Source: an uncultured Chromatiaceae bacterium
GTDB taxonomy: Bacteria > Pseudomonadota > Gammaproteobacteria > Enterobacterales > Alteromonadaceae
Direction: 5' to 3'
NCBI GenBank assembly: GCA_946482325.1
Contig: CAMLRA010000025.1
Coordinates: 1-34,329, forward strand
DNA: 34,329 bases
The notes beneath the pieces are model-generated. The model had not been told where the DNA came from and made no database searches. It saw only the letters and a program-made list of their open reading frames with translations. Positions 1 to 9,994 of the stretch are shown here, piece after piece. The position numbers were made by a program, and so were the translations under genes. The first letter of the stretch is position 1. Each line of letters starts with the position of its first letter.

Positions 1-603
1 CAGATATTCAATATCCTGCAGGAAACCAAAAGTACGGGCGCGGCTGATGTCTTTGATAAAACCGGCGGCAGAGAAATCGACTTTCATGTGCTGACGGGTT
101 TCGGCAATCACCGGATGGTCAAAGTCGATGGCGAAATCGATGCGAAAACCATGGTGAGGTTTAAATTCGGCCCATTTGTCACCGTCTTCAACCCGCACTG
201 CTTTTTTGATGCGGATGAATTTTTTCGCCAGTTTCTGCTCAGAAACACCGGCTTCCAGTAACAGATAAACAAATGGGTTGGCGCTGCCGTCCATGATTGG
301 AATTTCGGCGGAATCAACTTCAACAATCAGATTGTCGATGCCGAGGCCGGCGACAGCCGCCATCAGGTGTTCAGTGGTCGATAACCGGACGCCCTGAGGA
401 TTAATCAGACAGGTACACATCACTGTGTCACCCACCAGTTCTGGCGAGACTTTAAAGTCAACGACCGGGTTCAGATCTACACGACGGAACACAATTCCTG
501 TGTTGTCAGGCGCAGGCCGGAGAGTAAGCGTAACCTTTTCGCCCTTGTGTAAACCCACTCCGATGGAGCTGATGGTCTTCGTGATAGTACGTTGTTTAAT
601 CAT
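1..603 (-). CDS. lpxC: UDP-3-O-acyl-N-acetylglucosamine deacetylase LpxC (3' part cut by window edge)
   Basis: Zinc-dependent cytoplasmic deacetylase, the committed step of lipid A synthesis. The visible 201 residues start MIKQRT and end at [10 protein letters not shown], as in E. coli LpxC; the remaining third, with the other two zinc ligands, lies outside the window. The zinc ligand His79 sits in STTEHL at the expected position. Two adjacent ATG codons exist (606 and 603). The 603 start is chosen because it matches the family N-terminus and leaves 7 bases from an AGGA ribosome site at 611-614. It is the last gene of the dcw cluster, 142 bases after ftsZ, with its own likely promoter. Identification is secure; only the end is missing. 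Confidence 0.97.
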   Translation of the reverse strand, partial: MIKQRTITKTISSIGVGLHKGEKVTLTLRPAPDNTGIVFRRVDLNPVVDFKVSPELVGDTVMCTCLINPQGVRLSTTEHLMAAVAGLGIDNLIVEVDSAEIPIMDGSANPFVYLLLEAGVSEQKLAKKFIRIKKAVRVEDGDKWAEFKPHHGFRIDFAIDFDHPVIAETRQHMKVDFSAAGFIKDISRARTFGFLQDIEYL

Positions 604-647
604 CATTTTTTCCTGTTCAAAAACTGAACAATCCCAAACGGCGGCGC

Positions 648-676
648 AGCATAGCATATGTTAACAACAATGCCAA
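648..676 (-). promoter_or_regulatory. Candidate sigma70 promoter of lpxC
   Basis: On the minus strand a TTGGCA -35 (671-676) is separated by 17 bases from a TATGCT -10 (648-653), in the ftsZ-lpxC gap. Predicted start of transcription is near 641, giving a leader of about 38 bases. This would let lpxC be expressed apart from the division genes, as is known for E. coli lpxC. A small hairpin at 709-723 lies upstream but has no T-run, so it is not a convincing terminator for ftsZ. Confidence 0.55.
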
Positions 677-745
677 TGCTACAGGTCCGACTTCAGACTG
701 GCTTTATGGCTGAAAAATTCAGCTTAAATCCAGCGATTTTTTCGA

Positions 746-1957
746 TTAGTCGGCTTGCTTACGCAGGAACGCCGGGATATCGAAAATATCAATATTGGCT
801 TTGTTATCAGCCTGTGGCTTGCTTTGTGGCGCTTCTACTGCCGCCATCGCTGGCTGAGCTTCACGCATTTCACGTGCTGTATTGCCGGCATGACCATACA
901 CACTGCCACCGTGACCAAAGGCAGCCGGTGCACTGTGGTAACCACCACGCACAGGCTCTGCACGGTGATGGCCATGCACCAGGCTGATATCAGGACGACG
1001 TTCTGCGCCAATACCAGTCGCGACGACTGTGACACGCAGCTCGTCTGACATTTCCGGATCAATAACAGCACCCACCACCACAGTGGCGTTTTCAGAAGCG
1101 AAGGCTTTGACTGCATTACCGACGATTTCAAATTCTTCGATGGTCAGGTCTAAACCGGCCGTGATATTGACCAGAATGCCTTTGGCACCTGACAGATCGA
1201 TATCTTCCAGCAGCGGGCTCGAGATCGCCTGTTCAGCGGCTTCTTCAGCGCGGTCCGGGCCAGTTGCGCGGCCGGTCCCCATCATTGCAGTGCCCATTTC
1301 TGACATCACAGTGCGCACGTCGGCGAAGTCGACGTTAATCAGACCAGGACGGGTGATCAGTTCAGCAATACCTTGCACAGCACCCAACAGCACGTTATTG
1401 GCGGCTTTGAATGCGTCGAGCAGGCTGGTGCCTTTACCCAATACTTTTAATAACTTGTCGTTTGGAATAGTGATCAGTGAATCGACATGTTTTGCCAGTT
1501 CATTGATGCCTTCGTCGGCATAATTCGAGCGTTTTTTGCCTTCAAACGGGAAAGGCTTAGTCACAACAGCAACAGTCAGAATACCCAGCTCTTTGGCCAC
1601 CTGAGCCACAATTGGCGCAGCGCCTGTACCGGTACCACCACCCATACCGGCAGCGATAAACACCATATCTGCGCCCATAATGGTCTTTTTGATGGTATCG
1701 CGATCTTCTTCGGCAGAACGGCGGCCGACATCCGGGTTAGCACCAGCACCTAAACCTTTGGTGACATTGGCACCCAATTGCAGAGTGACGTTGGCCGATG
1801 AATTACGCAGCGCCTGCGCATCGGTATTGGCGGCAATAAATTCCACCCCTTCAATGTTGCTGGCGACCATGTATTCGACAGCGTTACCGCCACCGCCACC
1901 GACGCCAACCACTTTGATGACAGCTTCTTCGCTGTGGTTTTCCATTAACTCAAACAT
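746..1957 (-). CDS. ftsZ: Cell division protein FtsZ
   Basis: Tubulin-like GTPase that polymerises at midcell into the Z ring. The 403 residues include the glycine-rich GTP site GMGGGTGTG (104-112), the T7 synergy loop [11 protein letters not shown] (208-218) with the catalytic acidic residues, and the C-terminal tail [11 protein letters not shown] that binds FtsA and ZipA. Length is close to E. coli FtsZ (383), the excess lying in the linker. The linker (about 320-385) carries six histidines and many glycines between 328 and 358, unlike the usual Q/P/A-rich linkers. The start is preceded by a GGAGAG ribosome site. It follows ftsA by 25 bases in the same operon. Confidence 0.98.
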   Translation of the reverse strand: MFELMENHSEEAVIKVVGVGGGGGNAVEYMVASNIEGVEFIAANTDAQALRNSSANVTLQLGANVTKGLGAGANPDVGRRSAEEDRDTIKKTIMGADMVFIAAGMGGGTGTGAAPIVAQVAKELGILTVAVVTKPFPFEGKKRSNYADEGINELAKHVDSLITIPNDKLLKVLGKGTSLLDAFKAANNVLLGAVQGIAELITRPGLINVDFADVRTVMSEMGTAMMGTGRATGPDRAEEAAEQAISSPLLEDIDLSGAKGILVNITAGLDLTIEEFEIVGNAVKAFASENATVVVGAVIDPEMSDELRVTVVATGIGAERRPDISLVHGHHRAEPVRGGYHSAPAAFGHGGSVYGHAGNTAREMREAQPAMAAVEAPQSKPQADNKANIDIFDIPAFLRKQAD

Positions 1958-1982
1958 GTTGCTCTCTCCGTTTTACGCTTAC

Positions 1983-3218
1983 TCAAAACTCGCCTTTAAA
2001 CCAGCTGGTCAGCTTTTTCACAAAACCGCCAACCGACTCCCGTGCCGCCACTGCTTTTTTCTGCTGGGCACGCGCATCTTTGCCATACAATAACAGACCG
2101 ACCACACTGGCATAAGCCGGGTCGTTTACATATTCGGTTAAACCGGTGATATGGGCCGGGTAACCCAGCCGTACCGGCATCTGGAAGATATCTTCGGCAA
2201 ACTCAACAGCACCTTCCATCTTGGCGGTGCCGCCGGTTAATACCACGCCGGCAGCGATTTGCTCTTCCAGACCACTGGCGCGGATTTCTTCCACCACCAG
2301 TTCAAACAATTCCTGATAACGCGGCTCGACCACCTCGGCCAGCGTATGACGCGACATACTGCGGGCCGGACGGCCGCCCACGCTTGGCACTTCAATACTT
2401 TCTTCTTTGCCAACCATGCTTCTGAGCGCACAGGCGTACTGAATTTTAATCTCTTCGGCGTGGCCAATCGGCGTGCGGAAGATTTTCGCGATGTCACTGG
2501 TGACCTGATTACCGGCCACCGGGATCACCGCAGTGTGACGCAACGCGCCATTGGTATAAATCGAAATGTCGATAGTACCGCCGCCCATATCAACCACACA
2601 GACGCCTAACTCTTTTTCATCTTCAGTCAGGATGGCAAAGCTTGACGCCAGCGAGCTGAATATCAGCTGATCAACATGCAAACTGCAGCGCTCGACACAT
2701 TTCTCAATGTTCTTCGCCATGTCGTTGGCACAAGTGATGATGTGCGCTTTGGCTTCCATCCGCACGCCTGACATACCAATCGGGCTTTTAATGCCTTCCT
2801 GCATGTCGACGGAAAATTCTTGCGGTAACACATGTAATAACCGACGTTCGGCGGAGATCGGCACTGATTTCGCCGCATGGATCACGTTGGCGACATCGTC
2901 TGCAGTAACTTCAGTGTCATTAATCGGCACCATACCGCTTTCGTTCTGGCAGCGGATATGTTTACCGGTAATGCCTAAATACACTGAAGACACGCGGCAA
3001 TCCGCCATCAGTTCAGCTTCATCAATGGCGCGTTGCACCGACTGCACCACCAGATTCAGATCGTTAACACCACCTTTATCCATGCCGCGGGCAATATGGG
3101 TACCGACGCCGACAATCGCCAGCTGGTTATCTGCGGTGATCTCACCGACCACGGCTTTAATTTGCGAGGTGCCGATATCTAACCCGACGATCAGATCCCG
3201 ATCTAACGACTTGGTCAT
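1983..3218 (-). CDS. ftsA: Cell division protein FtsA
   Basis: Actin-like ATPase that anchors FtsZ to the inner membrane and recruits later division proteins. The 411 residues begin with an actin-type phosphate loop (GLDIGTSQIKAVVGE, about 12-26), have a second nucleotide motif (VVDMGGGTIDIS, middle) and an adenosine motif (VVLTGGTAKMEG, C-terminal third). They end in an amphipathic membrane-targeting helix (GGFVKKLTSWFKGEF). Length is as for E. coli FtsA (420). The ATG overlaps the ftsQ stop by 4 bases (ATGA), implying translational coupling. Confidence 0.98.
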   Translation of the reverse strand: MTKSLDRDLIVGLDIGTSQIKAVVGEITADNQLAIVGVGTHIARGMDKGGVNDLNLVVQSVQRAIDEAELMADCRVSSVYLGITGKHIRCQNESGMVPINDTEVTADDVANVIHAAKSVPISAERRLLHVLPQEFSVDMQEGIKSPIGMSGVRMEAKAHIITCANDMAKNIEKCVERCSLHVDQLIFSSLASSFAILTEDEKELGVCVVDMGGGTIDISIYTNGALRHTAVIPVAGNQVTSDIAKIFRTPIGHAEEIKIQYACALRSMVGKEESIEVPSVGGRPARSMSRHTLAEVVEPRYQELFELVVEEIRASGLEEQIAAGVVLTGGTAKMEGAVEFAEDIFQMPVRLGYPAHITGLTEYVNDPAYASVVGLLLYGKDARAQQKKAVAARESVGGFVKKLTSWFKGEF

Positions 3219-3976
3219 GCTTTTCTCTTTTCCGTTATCACCGGCGGCGCATATTGCACCGCTAATCCTGTGTCATACCGTAAATCGACTTGTACTATCG
3301 CTTCCGGTTTATGTTTCACTACGACCGGGTACAGGTCGATAAATCGCTGCACCCGTTTTAAGGTATCTTCGCGCCCGAGCTTCAGCGCGATGCCGTTGCT
3401 GAGCTGCACTTCCCAGGCGAAGCGCTCTGTGACCGATAACCCTTGAGCCTCAAATTGATGTAAAGCCAACAGCGCCTGCACTTTGCCGTACATACTGAGC
3501 GCGTCCTGCTCAGCGCCTTCAGGGCCGTTTAGTTTTGGCAAGGCCGCCTGCAATTGCTCCAGCGGCGCGCGGAATACTTCACCGCGTTTATTCAGTAAAT
3601 ATTCTTTGTTCCAGATGGCGACCGGGCTGTGCTCCGTCACCACCACCACTAAAGTACCGGGCCACTGTTTACGCACAGCCACCTGATGCACCCAGGGTTG
3701 CTGCTGCAAAAAGGCGGCGACTTCGTCGACATCCAGCTTAAAATAATTGCCAATCAGATGCTGCTGCAGTTTGTTATGTAACGCCTGCGGTTTGATATGG
3801 CCAAAATCACCATACAGCTTCACCTGCTTAATCGGCGCTGTCTGTTGGTGTGCTACCCAGGCACTGACTTTCACACCGAACCAAATGACCAAGGCGACTG
3901 CGCAGAGAAAAAACACCACTCCACCGACAAAAGCCGGCGTGAAAGGCGTTTTCTGACTCTGACGCAATGCACTCAT
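3215..3976 (-). CDS. ftsQ: Cell division protein FtsQ
   Basis: Single-pass divisome protein that bridges early cytoplasmic and late periplasmic components through the FtsQLB complex. The 253 residues show a short cytoplasmic N-terminus, one membrane helix at about 16-37, a POTRA domain at about 47-123 (from APIKQVKLYG to VVVTEHSPVAIW) and the FtsQ beta domain with YPVVVKHKPE near the end. Size is close to E. coli FtsQ (276). It overlaps ddlB upstream and ftsA downstream by 4 bases each. Confidence 0.96.
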   Translation of the reverse strand: MSALRQSQKTPFTPAFVGGVVFFLCAVALVIWFGVKVSAWVAHQQTAPIKQVKLYGDFGHIKPQALHNKLQQHLIGNYFKLDVDEVAAFLQQQPWVHQVAVRKQWPGTLVVVVTEHSPVAIWNKEYLLNKRGEVFRAPLEQLQAALPKLNGPEGAEQDALSMYGKVQALLALHQFEAQGLSVTERFAWEVQLSNGIALKLGREDTLKRVQRFIDLYPVVVKHKPEAIVQVDLRYDTGLAVQYAPPVITEKRKA

Positions 3977-4887
3977 AACGCCTGCTCTAAAATTTTTGCC
4001 ACCAGCTGCTCAAAGCTGTAACCCGCCGCCCGCGCCGCCATCGGCACCAGCGATTTTTCGGTCATACCAGGCACTGTGTTGACCTCCAGCAGACGGAACT
4101 GGCCATCGCTGTCGAGCATCGCATCAACCCGGCCCCAGCCTTTAGCTCCGACCGCTTTAAATGCCGCCATCGCCGCTTGTTGTAAACTGACCGTTTGTTC
4201 CGGGCTGATGGGCGCCGGACACAGATATTCAGTGCTGTTCGACTGGTATTTGGCTTCGTAATCATAAAAAGCGCGGGGCGTACGCATTTCAATCACCGGC
4301 AACGCCTGACCATCTAGCATCGACACGGTAAATTCACGACCGTTGATCCACTGTTCCACTAACACCGCGTCGTCATAGTCAAAAGCCAGCAGCAAGGCCT
4401 GCTCCAGTTCCGCCGGCGTGGTCGCTGCCGACATGCCGATACTGGAACCTTCGTTAGCAGGCTTCACCATCACTTTGCCATTGAGCTCTGCCAGCATCGC
4501 GGTGTAATCAATGGATTCACCTTTTTGCGCCACGCGAAACGGCGCTGTCGGCAAACCGTGGGCACTAAACAGAAATTTGCAGCGGATTTTGTCCATCGCC
4601 AGAGCCGAGCCGAGCACGCCGGAGCCGGTATAAGGAATGCCGTGTAATTGCAGCGCGCCCTGCATGGTGCCGTCTTCGCCACCCCGCCCATGTAATACGA
4701 TAAAAACCCGGTCAAAAGCCTGGTTTTCCAAATCACTCAGCGGCTGGTCTTTTGGGTCAAAAGCATGCGCATCAATGCCTTGCGCCTGCAGTGCCTTTAA
4801 TACCGCTGCGCCTGATTTTAACGACACCTCACGCTCAGCGGAGGTGCCACCAAACATCACGGCCACTTTGCCAAATTTACTGCTCAT
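3973..4887 (-). CDS. ddlB: D-alanine--D-alanine ligase B
   Basis: ATP-grasp enzyme joining two D-alanines for the MurF step of peptidoglycan precursor synthesis. The start at 4887 ([14 protein letters not shown]) is chosen over longer in-frame starts. It gives 304 residues, close to E. coli DdlB (306), has an AGGGAG ribosome site 6 bases upstream, and overlaps the murC stop by 4 bases. Visible motifs are [11 protein letters not shown] near the N-terminus, the ATP-grasp stretch [20 protein letters not shown] in the omega loop and the metal-binding end [11 protein letters not shown]. The extra residues encoded upstream lie wholly inside murC and are an out-of-frame shadow. Confidence 0.97.
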   Translation of the reverse strand: MSSKFGKVAVMFGGTSAEREVSLKSGAAVLKALQAQGIDAHAFDPKDQPLSDLENQAFDRVFIVLHGRGGEDGTMQGALQLHGIPYTGSGVLGSALAMDKIRCKFLFSAHGLPTAPFRVAQKGESIDYTAMLAELNGKVMVKPANEGSSIGMSAATTPAELEQALLLAFDYDDAVLVEQWINGREFTVSMLDGQALPVIEMRTPRAFYDYEAKYQSNSTEYLCPAPISPEQTVSLQQAAMAAFKAVGAKGWGRVDAMLDSDGQFRLLEVNTVPGMTEKSLVPMAARAAGYSFEQLVAKILEQAL

Positions 4888-6341
4888 GACTGGCTCCCTG
4901 TGGATTGTTTCATCGTCTCGATATGAAGTTTCTGTGCGGCCAGTTGTTTGGCTAAAGCACCTATATTGCCGGCGCCCTGCGTCATCAGCACGTCGCCGTC
5001 CTGTAACACGTCCGCTAAAGCCGCCGGTAAATCCGCCGGCGTTGCGACATAAATCGGGTCGAGCTGACCACGGGCGCGGATGCTGCGGCATAAACTGCGG
5101 CTGTCCGCACCGGCAATAGGTGCTTCACCGGCGCTGTAAACTTCGAGCAGCAACAGGCTGTCGACGGTCGACAACACTTTGGCAAAATCTTCGTATAAAT
5201 CCCGGGTGCGGGTGTAGCGATGTGGCTGATACGCCATTACCAGCCGGCGCTCAGGCCAGGCATTACGCGCTGCGGCAACAGTGGCAGCCACTTCGCTTGG
5301 ATGGTGACCATAGTCGTCGACCAGCAGGACATTGCCACGGCCGGTGTCAAATTCACCATATTGCTGGAAGCGCCGGCCAATACCTTCAAATTTGCTGAAG
5401 GCCGCAAGGATTGCCGCTTCAGGCACACCTTCGTCCTGCGCCATGGCAAAAGCTGCTGTGGCATTTAAAGCGTTATGGCGACCCGCCAGATTTAACTCAA
5501 TAGTGCGGCTGTCGCCACTTGGGTCTGTCACAATAAAATGCGTTCTGGTGCCTGATTGGCTGAATTCACTGATGCGATAGTCCGCATCAACACTAAAACC
5601 ATAGGTAATAATGGTGCGGCCAATCCGTGGCATCAGCTCGCGTAACACCGGGTCGTCGATACACAATACAACAGCGCCGTAGAATGGCAGGTTATGGCAA
5701 AACTCCAGATAGGTGGATTTCATTTTTTCGAAATCACCCTGGTAGGTTTCCATGTGGTCTGGTTCGATATTGGTGATGATGGCGGCCATCGGCTGCAAAT
5801 GCAGGAAGGAGGCGTCGCTTTCGTCGGCCTCAGCGATCAGATAACGGCCCGCACCTAAACGTGCATTGGTGCCGGCTGAATTGAGTAAACCCCCGATGAC
5901 AAATGTCGGGTCAGCGCCGGCTTCAGCAAAAATCGACGATACCAGGCTGGTCGTCGTGGTTTTGCCATGCGTACCGGCGATGGCGATACCGTGACGAAAC
6001 CGCATCAGCTCAGCCAGCATCTGGGCACGGCGTACCACCGGGATACGTTGCTCCAGCGCGGCGTTGACTTCCGGGTTATCGGTTTTAATGGCGCTCGAGA
6101 CAACCACAACGCTGGCGCCCTGAATATTTTCGGCTTTGTGGCCGAACCGGATGTCGGCGCCTAACGCCGTCAGACGCTCGACCACCGGATTTGGGCCCAG
6201 ATCTGAGCCAGAAATTTTATAGCCTTCGTTGAGCAGGACTTCGGCGATACCGCCCATGCCTGCACCACCAATCCCGACAAAATGAATGCGTTCAACACGA
6301 CGCATTGCTGTTTTTTCCGGGTGCATGGTTTTTGTTATCAT
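4884..6341 (-). CDS. murC: UDP-N-acetylmuramate--L-alanine ligase MurC
   Basis: Cytoplasmic ATP-dependent ligase adding the first amino acid, L-alanine, to UDP-MurNAc. The 485 residues carry an N-terminal Rossmann-like UDP-binding motif ([17 protein letters not shown], 20-36), the Mur ligase P-loop GTHGKTTT (123-130), ADESDASF and the YGHHPSEV stretch of the C-terminal domain. The start at 6341 has an AGGTG about 9 bases upstream. An internal ATG at 6326 would also fit because the conserved region starts only around residue 14. It follows murG by one base. Confidence 0.97.
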   Translation of the reverse strand: MITKTMHPEKTAMRRVERIHFVGIGGAGMGGIAEVLLNEGYKISGSDLGPNPVVERLTALGADIRFGHKAENIQGASVVVVSSAIKTDNPEVNAALEQRIPVVRRAQMLAELMRFRHGIAIAGTHGKTTTTSLVSSIFAEAGADPTFVIGGLLNSAGTNARLGAGRYLIAEADESDASFLHLQPMAAIITNIEPDHMETYQGDFEKMKSTYLEFCHNLPFYGAVVLCIDDPVLRELMPRIGRTIITYGFSVDADYRISEFSQSGTRTHFIVTDPSGDSRTIELNLAGRHNALNATAAFAMAQDEGVPEAAILAAFSKFEGIGRRFQQYGEFDTGRGNVLLVDDYGHHPSEVAATVAAARNAWPERRLVMAYQPHRYTRTRDLYEDFAKVLSTVDSLLLLEVYSAGEAPIAGADSRSLCRSIRARGQLDPIYVATPADLPAALADVLQDGDVLMTQGAGNIGALAKQLAAQKLHIETMKQSTGSQS

Positions 6342-6342
6342 C

Positions 6343-7452
6343 TTAATTTACACCTGTTATACGTCGACAAACTGCTGCCACCTGCTCGGCGGCATCGTCG
6401 ATGGCACAAGATCGTGCCTGTTGTGCCATGTGTACCAGCGGCGTCTTGTCAGACAACCAGCTTTGCAACAGCGGCACTAAATGTTCGGAATTTAATTTTG
6501 CCTGCGGCAATAACAATGCGGCCTGCTGACTCACCAGCACATTGGCGTTTGCCGTCTGGTGATCATCGATCGCTGTTGGCAAAGGCACAAACAATGCAGC
6601 CACACCAACACAAGCCACTTCACTGACCGTCAGAGCGCCGGCACGGCAAATCACCAGATCAGCCCAGCGGTACGCCTCGGCCATATCATCAATAAAAGCA
6701 GTGACTTGCACATCCAGATTTTCGGGCTTGTCAGCATAAGCCATTTCGGTTTGCACCAACTCATGTTGCCCGGTCTGATGACGGACCCGGATCTGGCCGC
6801 AAGCCGCGGCCTGCTTCAGGATCGGTGGCAGCGCCTGATTAAAAATCCTGGCTCCTAAACTACCACCGACGATCAAAATATTTAAGCTTTTCTGCAAATA
6901 ATTCTGCGGATTTTGCCCAATCAGTTCGCTGCGTACCGGATTTCCCAACACCAATCGGTTGTTCAGCTGAGAAAAGGCCTGCGGGAACGCGACCAGCACC
7001 TGATCAGCAATACGGGCCAACAGTTTGTTGGTCGTGCCGGCGACGGCATTTTGCTCATGGATGACCAGCGGCACACCATCAGTCCAGGCGGCCAGACCAC
7101 CGGGACCACTGGCGTAGCCGCCAAAGCCTAAAACCAGATCGGGTTTTAACTGCTTCACCAGCGCACGCGCTTGCAATAAAGAGCGCAGCAGCATGAAAGG
7201 TGCCTGCAGCATGGAACGCCAGCCTTTGCCACGCAGCCCCGCCACACTGATGGTATGCAGTGGAAAACCAAACTGTGGTACTAAGCGTGCTTCCATCCGA
7301 TCTGCAGTACCAAGCCAATGTACAATCCAACCTTCAGCGGCCAGCACGTCGGCCACGGCGCGGGCCGGAAAAATATGACCACCGGTGCCACCAGCCATAA
7401 TCAGTACTGTCGGCCGTGGCGAACTCAGCGAGCGCTCAGTTATCTCAGGCAT
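6343..7452 (-). CDS. murG: Undecaprenyl-PP-MurNAc-pentapeptide GlcNAc transferase MurG
   Basis: Peripheral inner-membrane GT-B glycosyltransferase turning lipid I into lipid II. The start at 7452 (MPEITERS) is preferred to 7503 because a GGAGG lies 5 bases upstream, giving 369 residues near the usual 355. The N-terminal G loop [10 protein letters not shown] is at 21-30. The second domain has [12 protein letters not shown] and the UDP-GlcNAc site running through RAGALTVSE and [14 protein letters not shown]. It overlaps the ftsW end by 8 bases. Confidence 0.96.
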   Translation of the reverse strand: MPEITERSLSSPRPTVLIMAGGTGGHIFPARAVADVLAAEGWIVHWLGTADRMEARLVPQFGFPLHTISVAGLRGKGWRSMLQAPFMLLRSLLQARALVKQLKPDLVLGFGGYASGPGGLAAWTDGVPLVIHEQNAVAGTTNKLLARIADQVLVAFPQAFSQLNNRLVLGNPVRSELIGQNPQNYLQKSLNILIVGGSLGARIFNQALPPILKQAAACGQIRVRHQTGQHELVQTEMAYADKPENLDVQVTAFIDDMAEAYRWADLVICRAGALTVSEVACVGVAALFVPLPTAIDDHQTANANVLVSQQAALLLPQAKLNSEHLVPLLQSWLSDKTPLVHMAQQARSCAIDDAAEQVAAVCRRITGVN

Positions 7453-8644
7453 GGGCGCCTCCACTAATGGCGTGGCGGCCCTTGAGCCGGACTTCAAAAT
7501 CAATCCGCAACACTATGGCCGCAGCCACCAACATGATGATAAGGCTACTGCCGCCGGAACTGACAAAAGGCAACGTCAGACCTTTCGTCGGCAATGCACC
7601 GGTCGCCACGCCGATATTCACGAAGGTCTGGCAGCCAATCCAAATCGCGATGGAATAAGCCAAAAAACCGTGAAAACTTAAGCCTTTTTGTACTGCTCTT
7701 TTGCCAATCCACAAAGCGCGCACCATCATCAGAAACAATAAACTGGCAACAGCCAGCACGCCGAGCAAACCGGTTTCTTCGGCGATAATGGCGAGAATAA
7801 AGTCGGTATGCGCTTCAGGTAGATACTCGAGCTTTTGTACTGAGTTCCCAAGACCTTGACCGGATAAACCGCCACGGCCAAAGGCCATCAAGGACTGAGT
7901 CAGCTGATAGCCACTGCCAAAGGGGTCAGCCCATGGGTCGAGGAAAGCCGTAACACGGCGCCAGCGGTATTCGCTGTAAACAATGAGCACCGCCATCGAC
8001 GCCAGGCCGGTCAGGATCAAACCAAAGAACTGCCAGAGCTTGGCGCCGGCCAAAAACAATAACACCACACTGGTGCCAAACATCACGATCACAGTGCCAA
8101 GGTCGGGTTGCATCAACAGCAAGACGGCAAATACAAACAGCACCAGCAGCGGCTTTAAAAAGCCCTTAAAGTTTTCAATGACTTCTTCGTGGCGACGCAC
8201 CAGATAACTGGATAAATAGATAAAAAAGAATAACTTGGCCGGCTCTGCCGCCTGAATACCAATAGGGCCGACATACAACCAGCGCGTACTGCCGTTGACG
8301 TTACGACCAAAGGCTAACACCGCAATCAGGCCGAGAATTCCCAACACCAGCAGCACCATACTGCCTTGTAACCAGCGGTCAATCGGCACATTCAGTGCCA
8401 TGTAGGCAAAGCTGACACCAATCAGGATATAGACCAGATGACGGATACTGTAATGCAGCGGCGCGCCGAATAACCGCTCTGCCACCGGCACTGAGGCACT
8501 GGTGACCATGATAAAGCCGATGCCAAGCAGCAACACCATGAGCGTAAAGAAAAACCTGTCATAACTGACACCGTCTTCGGCACGCCACCAGTCGACCCAA
8601 TGTTCGACGAATTGCTCGGATTGCTGCACCAGCCATGCTTTCAT
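7445..8644 (-). CDS. ftsW: Peptidoglycan glycosyltransferase FtsW
   Basis: SEDS-family integral membrane protein that polymerises lipid II into septal glycan together with FtsI. The 399 residues contain about ten hydrophobic helices. The SEDS signatures are seen as GIQAAEPAKLFF, LMQPDLGTVIVM, the loop with GYQLTQSLMAFGRGG and LPEAHTDFILAIIAEE, and the late LPFVSSGGSSL. The catalytic aspartate of the family falls in the long periplasmic loop before GLGNSVQKLEYLPEAHTDFI. The ATG overlaps the murD stop by 4 bases. Confidence 0.97.
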   Translation of the reverse strand: MKAWLVQQSEQFVEHWVDWWRAEDGVSYDRFFFTLMVLLLGIGFIMVTSASVPVAERLFGAPLHYSIRHLVYILIGVSFAYMALNVPIDRWLQGSMVLLVLGILGLIAVLAFGRNVNGSTRWLYVGPIGIQAAEPAKLFFFIYLSSYLVRRHEEVIENFKGFLKPLLVLFVFAVLLLMQPDLGTVIVMFGTSVVLLFLAGAKLWQFFGLILTGLASMAVLIVYSEYRWRRVTAFLDPWADPFGSGYQLTQSLMAFGRGGLSGQGLGNSVQKLEYLPEAHTDFILAIIAEETGLLGVLAVASLLFLMMVRALWIGKRAVQKGLSFHGFLAYSIAIWIGCQTFVNIGVATGALPTKGLTLPFVSSGGSSLIIMLVAAAIVLRIDFEVRLKGRHAISGGAHA

Positions 8645-9975
8645 TTCAGCACCTGCAACACAGCTTCGGCAAACAGACGGCCGCGCTCTTCATAGTTTTT
8701 AAACATATCGAGGCTGGCGCAGGCAGGCGATAACAGCACCATGTCACCCGCTTTGGCGATAGCAGCCGCTTGTTTCACCGCTGCCATTAAATCCGCCACT
8801 TCAATAGTGCCGGGCACCAAAGCCGCAATCGCCGGCCCGTCGCGGCCTAAAGTAATGACCTGATCAACCTGTTGCTGCAATACAGCAGCAAGCTCAGTGA
8901 AATCGACACCTTTACCATCACCACCAGCAATCAGAATCAGTTTGCCTAGTACGTCCGCGCGCAGACCCGCGATAGCCGCCAGCGTTGCGCCAACATTAGT
9001 CGCTTTGGAATCATTGACCCACCGAATACCCTGATGATCAGCGACCAAGGTGCAGCGATGTGGCAGCGGCTGATAAGTTTGTAACGCCTGAACCAAGGCC
9101 TCACGACTGCAGCCTACGGCCAGCGCTAAGGCACAAGAGGCCAGCGCGTTAAACTGATTATGCCGGCCGACCATCGACATCTGACTGACGGGTAATAATG
9201 GCTCGCCAGCCACCAGCAACCAGCTTTCCCCCTGATGCTGCACCAGGCCATAACCATCCTGTGGCTGTTGCAGGTTCAGGCCAATGTGCGGTGCGGCGCA
9301 ACCGAGCGGCCGGGTCAGGCTGTCTTCTGCGTTAAATACCGCGAGGTCAGTATGCAGATAAATGCGTTGTTTCGCCGCGGCATAAGCCGCCATAGTGCCG
9401 TGGCGGTCCAGATGATCTTCAGTCACATTCAGATTGGCGGCAGCGCGTAATTTCAGGCTGTGCGTGGTTTCAAGCTGAAAGCTCGACAATTCAAGCACAT
9501 ATACTTTTGCATCTGTGCGCTCCAGCGCGTCTAGCACCGCGAGGCCAATATTGCCTGCCGCCAGCGCCGGGATGCCGCTGCAGTTCAGCATGAACTCAGT
9601 CAGTGTAGTGACGGTCGATTTGCCGTTTGAACCGGTGACGGCAACCACGGGCTTTTCGTTGCACAGCGCAAACAGCTCGACATCGCCCATCAGCTGGACG
9701 CCCTGGGCTGTAGCAAAACGAATCGCCGGATGACTGGTATCCAGGCCCGGGCTCACCAGCAGCACATCCATCCGGGCCAGCCGGTTGGCGTCGAGTTCTC
9801 CCAGATAAATGCCGTCGACCTTTTCCGCTGCAATAGCATCAAGGCCGGAGACTTTTAACCGGGTATCCATCAGTACTGGCTTCACGCCTTGTTTCAGCAA
9901 AAAACGTACAGTGGCAAGCCCGGTCACTCCGAGGCCAATTACTGCAACTCTTTTACCCTGAAACAGCTTTGTCAT
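8641..9975 (-). CDS. murD: UDP-MurNAc-L-alanine--D-glutamate ligase MurD
   Basis: Cytoplasmic Mur ligase adding D-glutamate to UDP-MurNAc-L-Ala. The 444 residues (E. coli 438) show an N-terminal nucleotide fold (VAVIGLGVTGLATVRFL), the P-loop GSNGKST at 115-121, LELSSFQLE, NVTEDHLDRH and the C-terminal NDSKATN. It follows mraY by 19 bases and overlaps ftsW, within the same unidirectional operon. Nothing unusual was noticed. Confidence 0.97.
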   Translation of the reverse strand: MTKLFQGKRVAVIGLGVTGLATVRFLLKQGVKPVLMDTRLKVSGLDAIAAEKVDGIYLGELDANRLARMDVLLVSPGLDTSHPAIRFATAQGVQLMGDVELFALCNEKPVVAVTGSNGKSTVTTLTEFMLNCSGIPALAAGNIGLAVLDALERTDAKVYVLELSSFQLETTHSLKLRAAANLNVTEDHLDRHGTMAAYAAAKQRIYLHTDLAVFNAEDSLTRPLGCAAPHIGLNLQQPQDGYGLVQHQGESWLLVAGEPLLPVSQMSMVGRHNQFNALASCALALAVGCSREALVQALQTYQPLPHRCTLVADHQGIRWVNDSKATNVGATLAAIAGLRADVLGKLILIAGGDGKGVDFTELAAVLQQQVDQVITLGRDGPAIAALVPGTIEVADLMAAVKQAAAIAKAGDMVLLSPACASLDMFKNYEERGRLFAEAVLQVLK

Positions 9976-9994
9976 GCCTTTATTTCCTTTCAGA

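Noticed and set aside
709..723. Small GCTGAA/TTCAGC hairpin after ftsZ as a terminator
   Set aside because: The stem is only six base pairs and no T-run follows on the minus strand, so readthrough to lpxC is likely.
4888..5091. N-terminal extension of DdlB by 68 residues
   Set aside because: It lies inside murC in another frame, has low similarity to any Ddl N-terminus, and the internal ATG at 4887 has a good ribosome site and family-like start.
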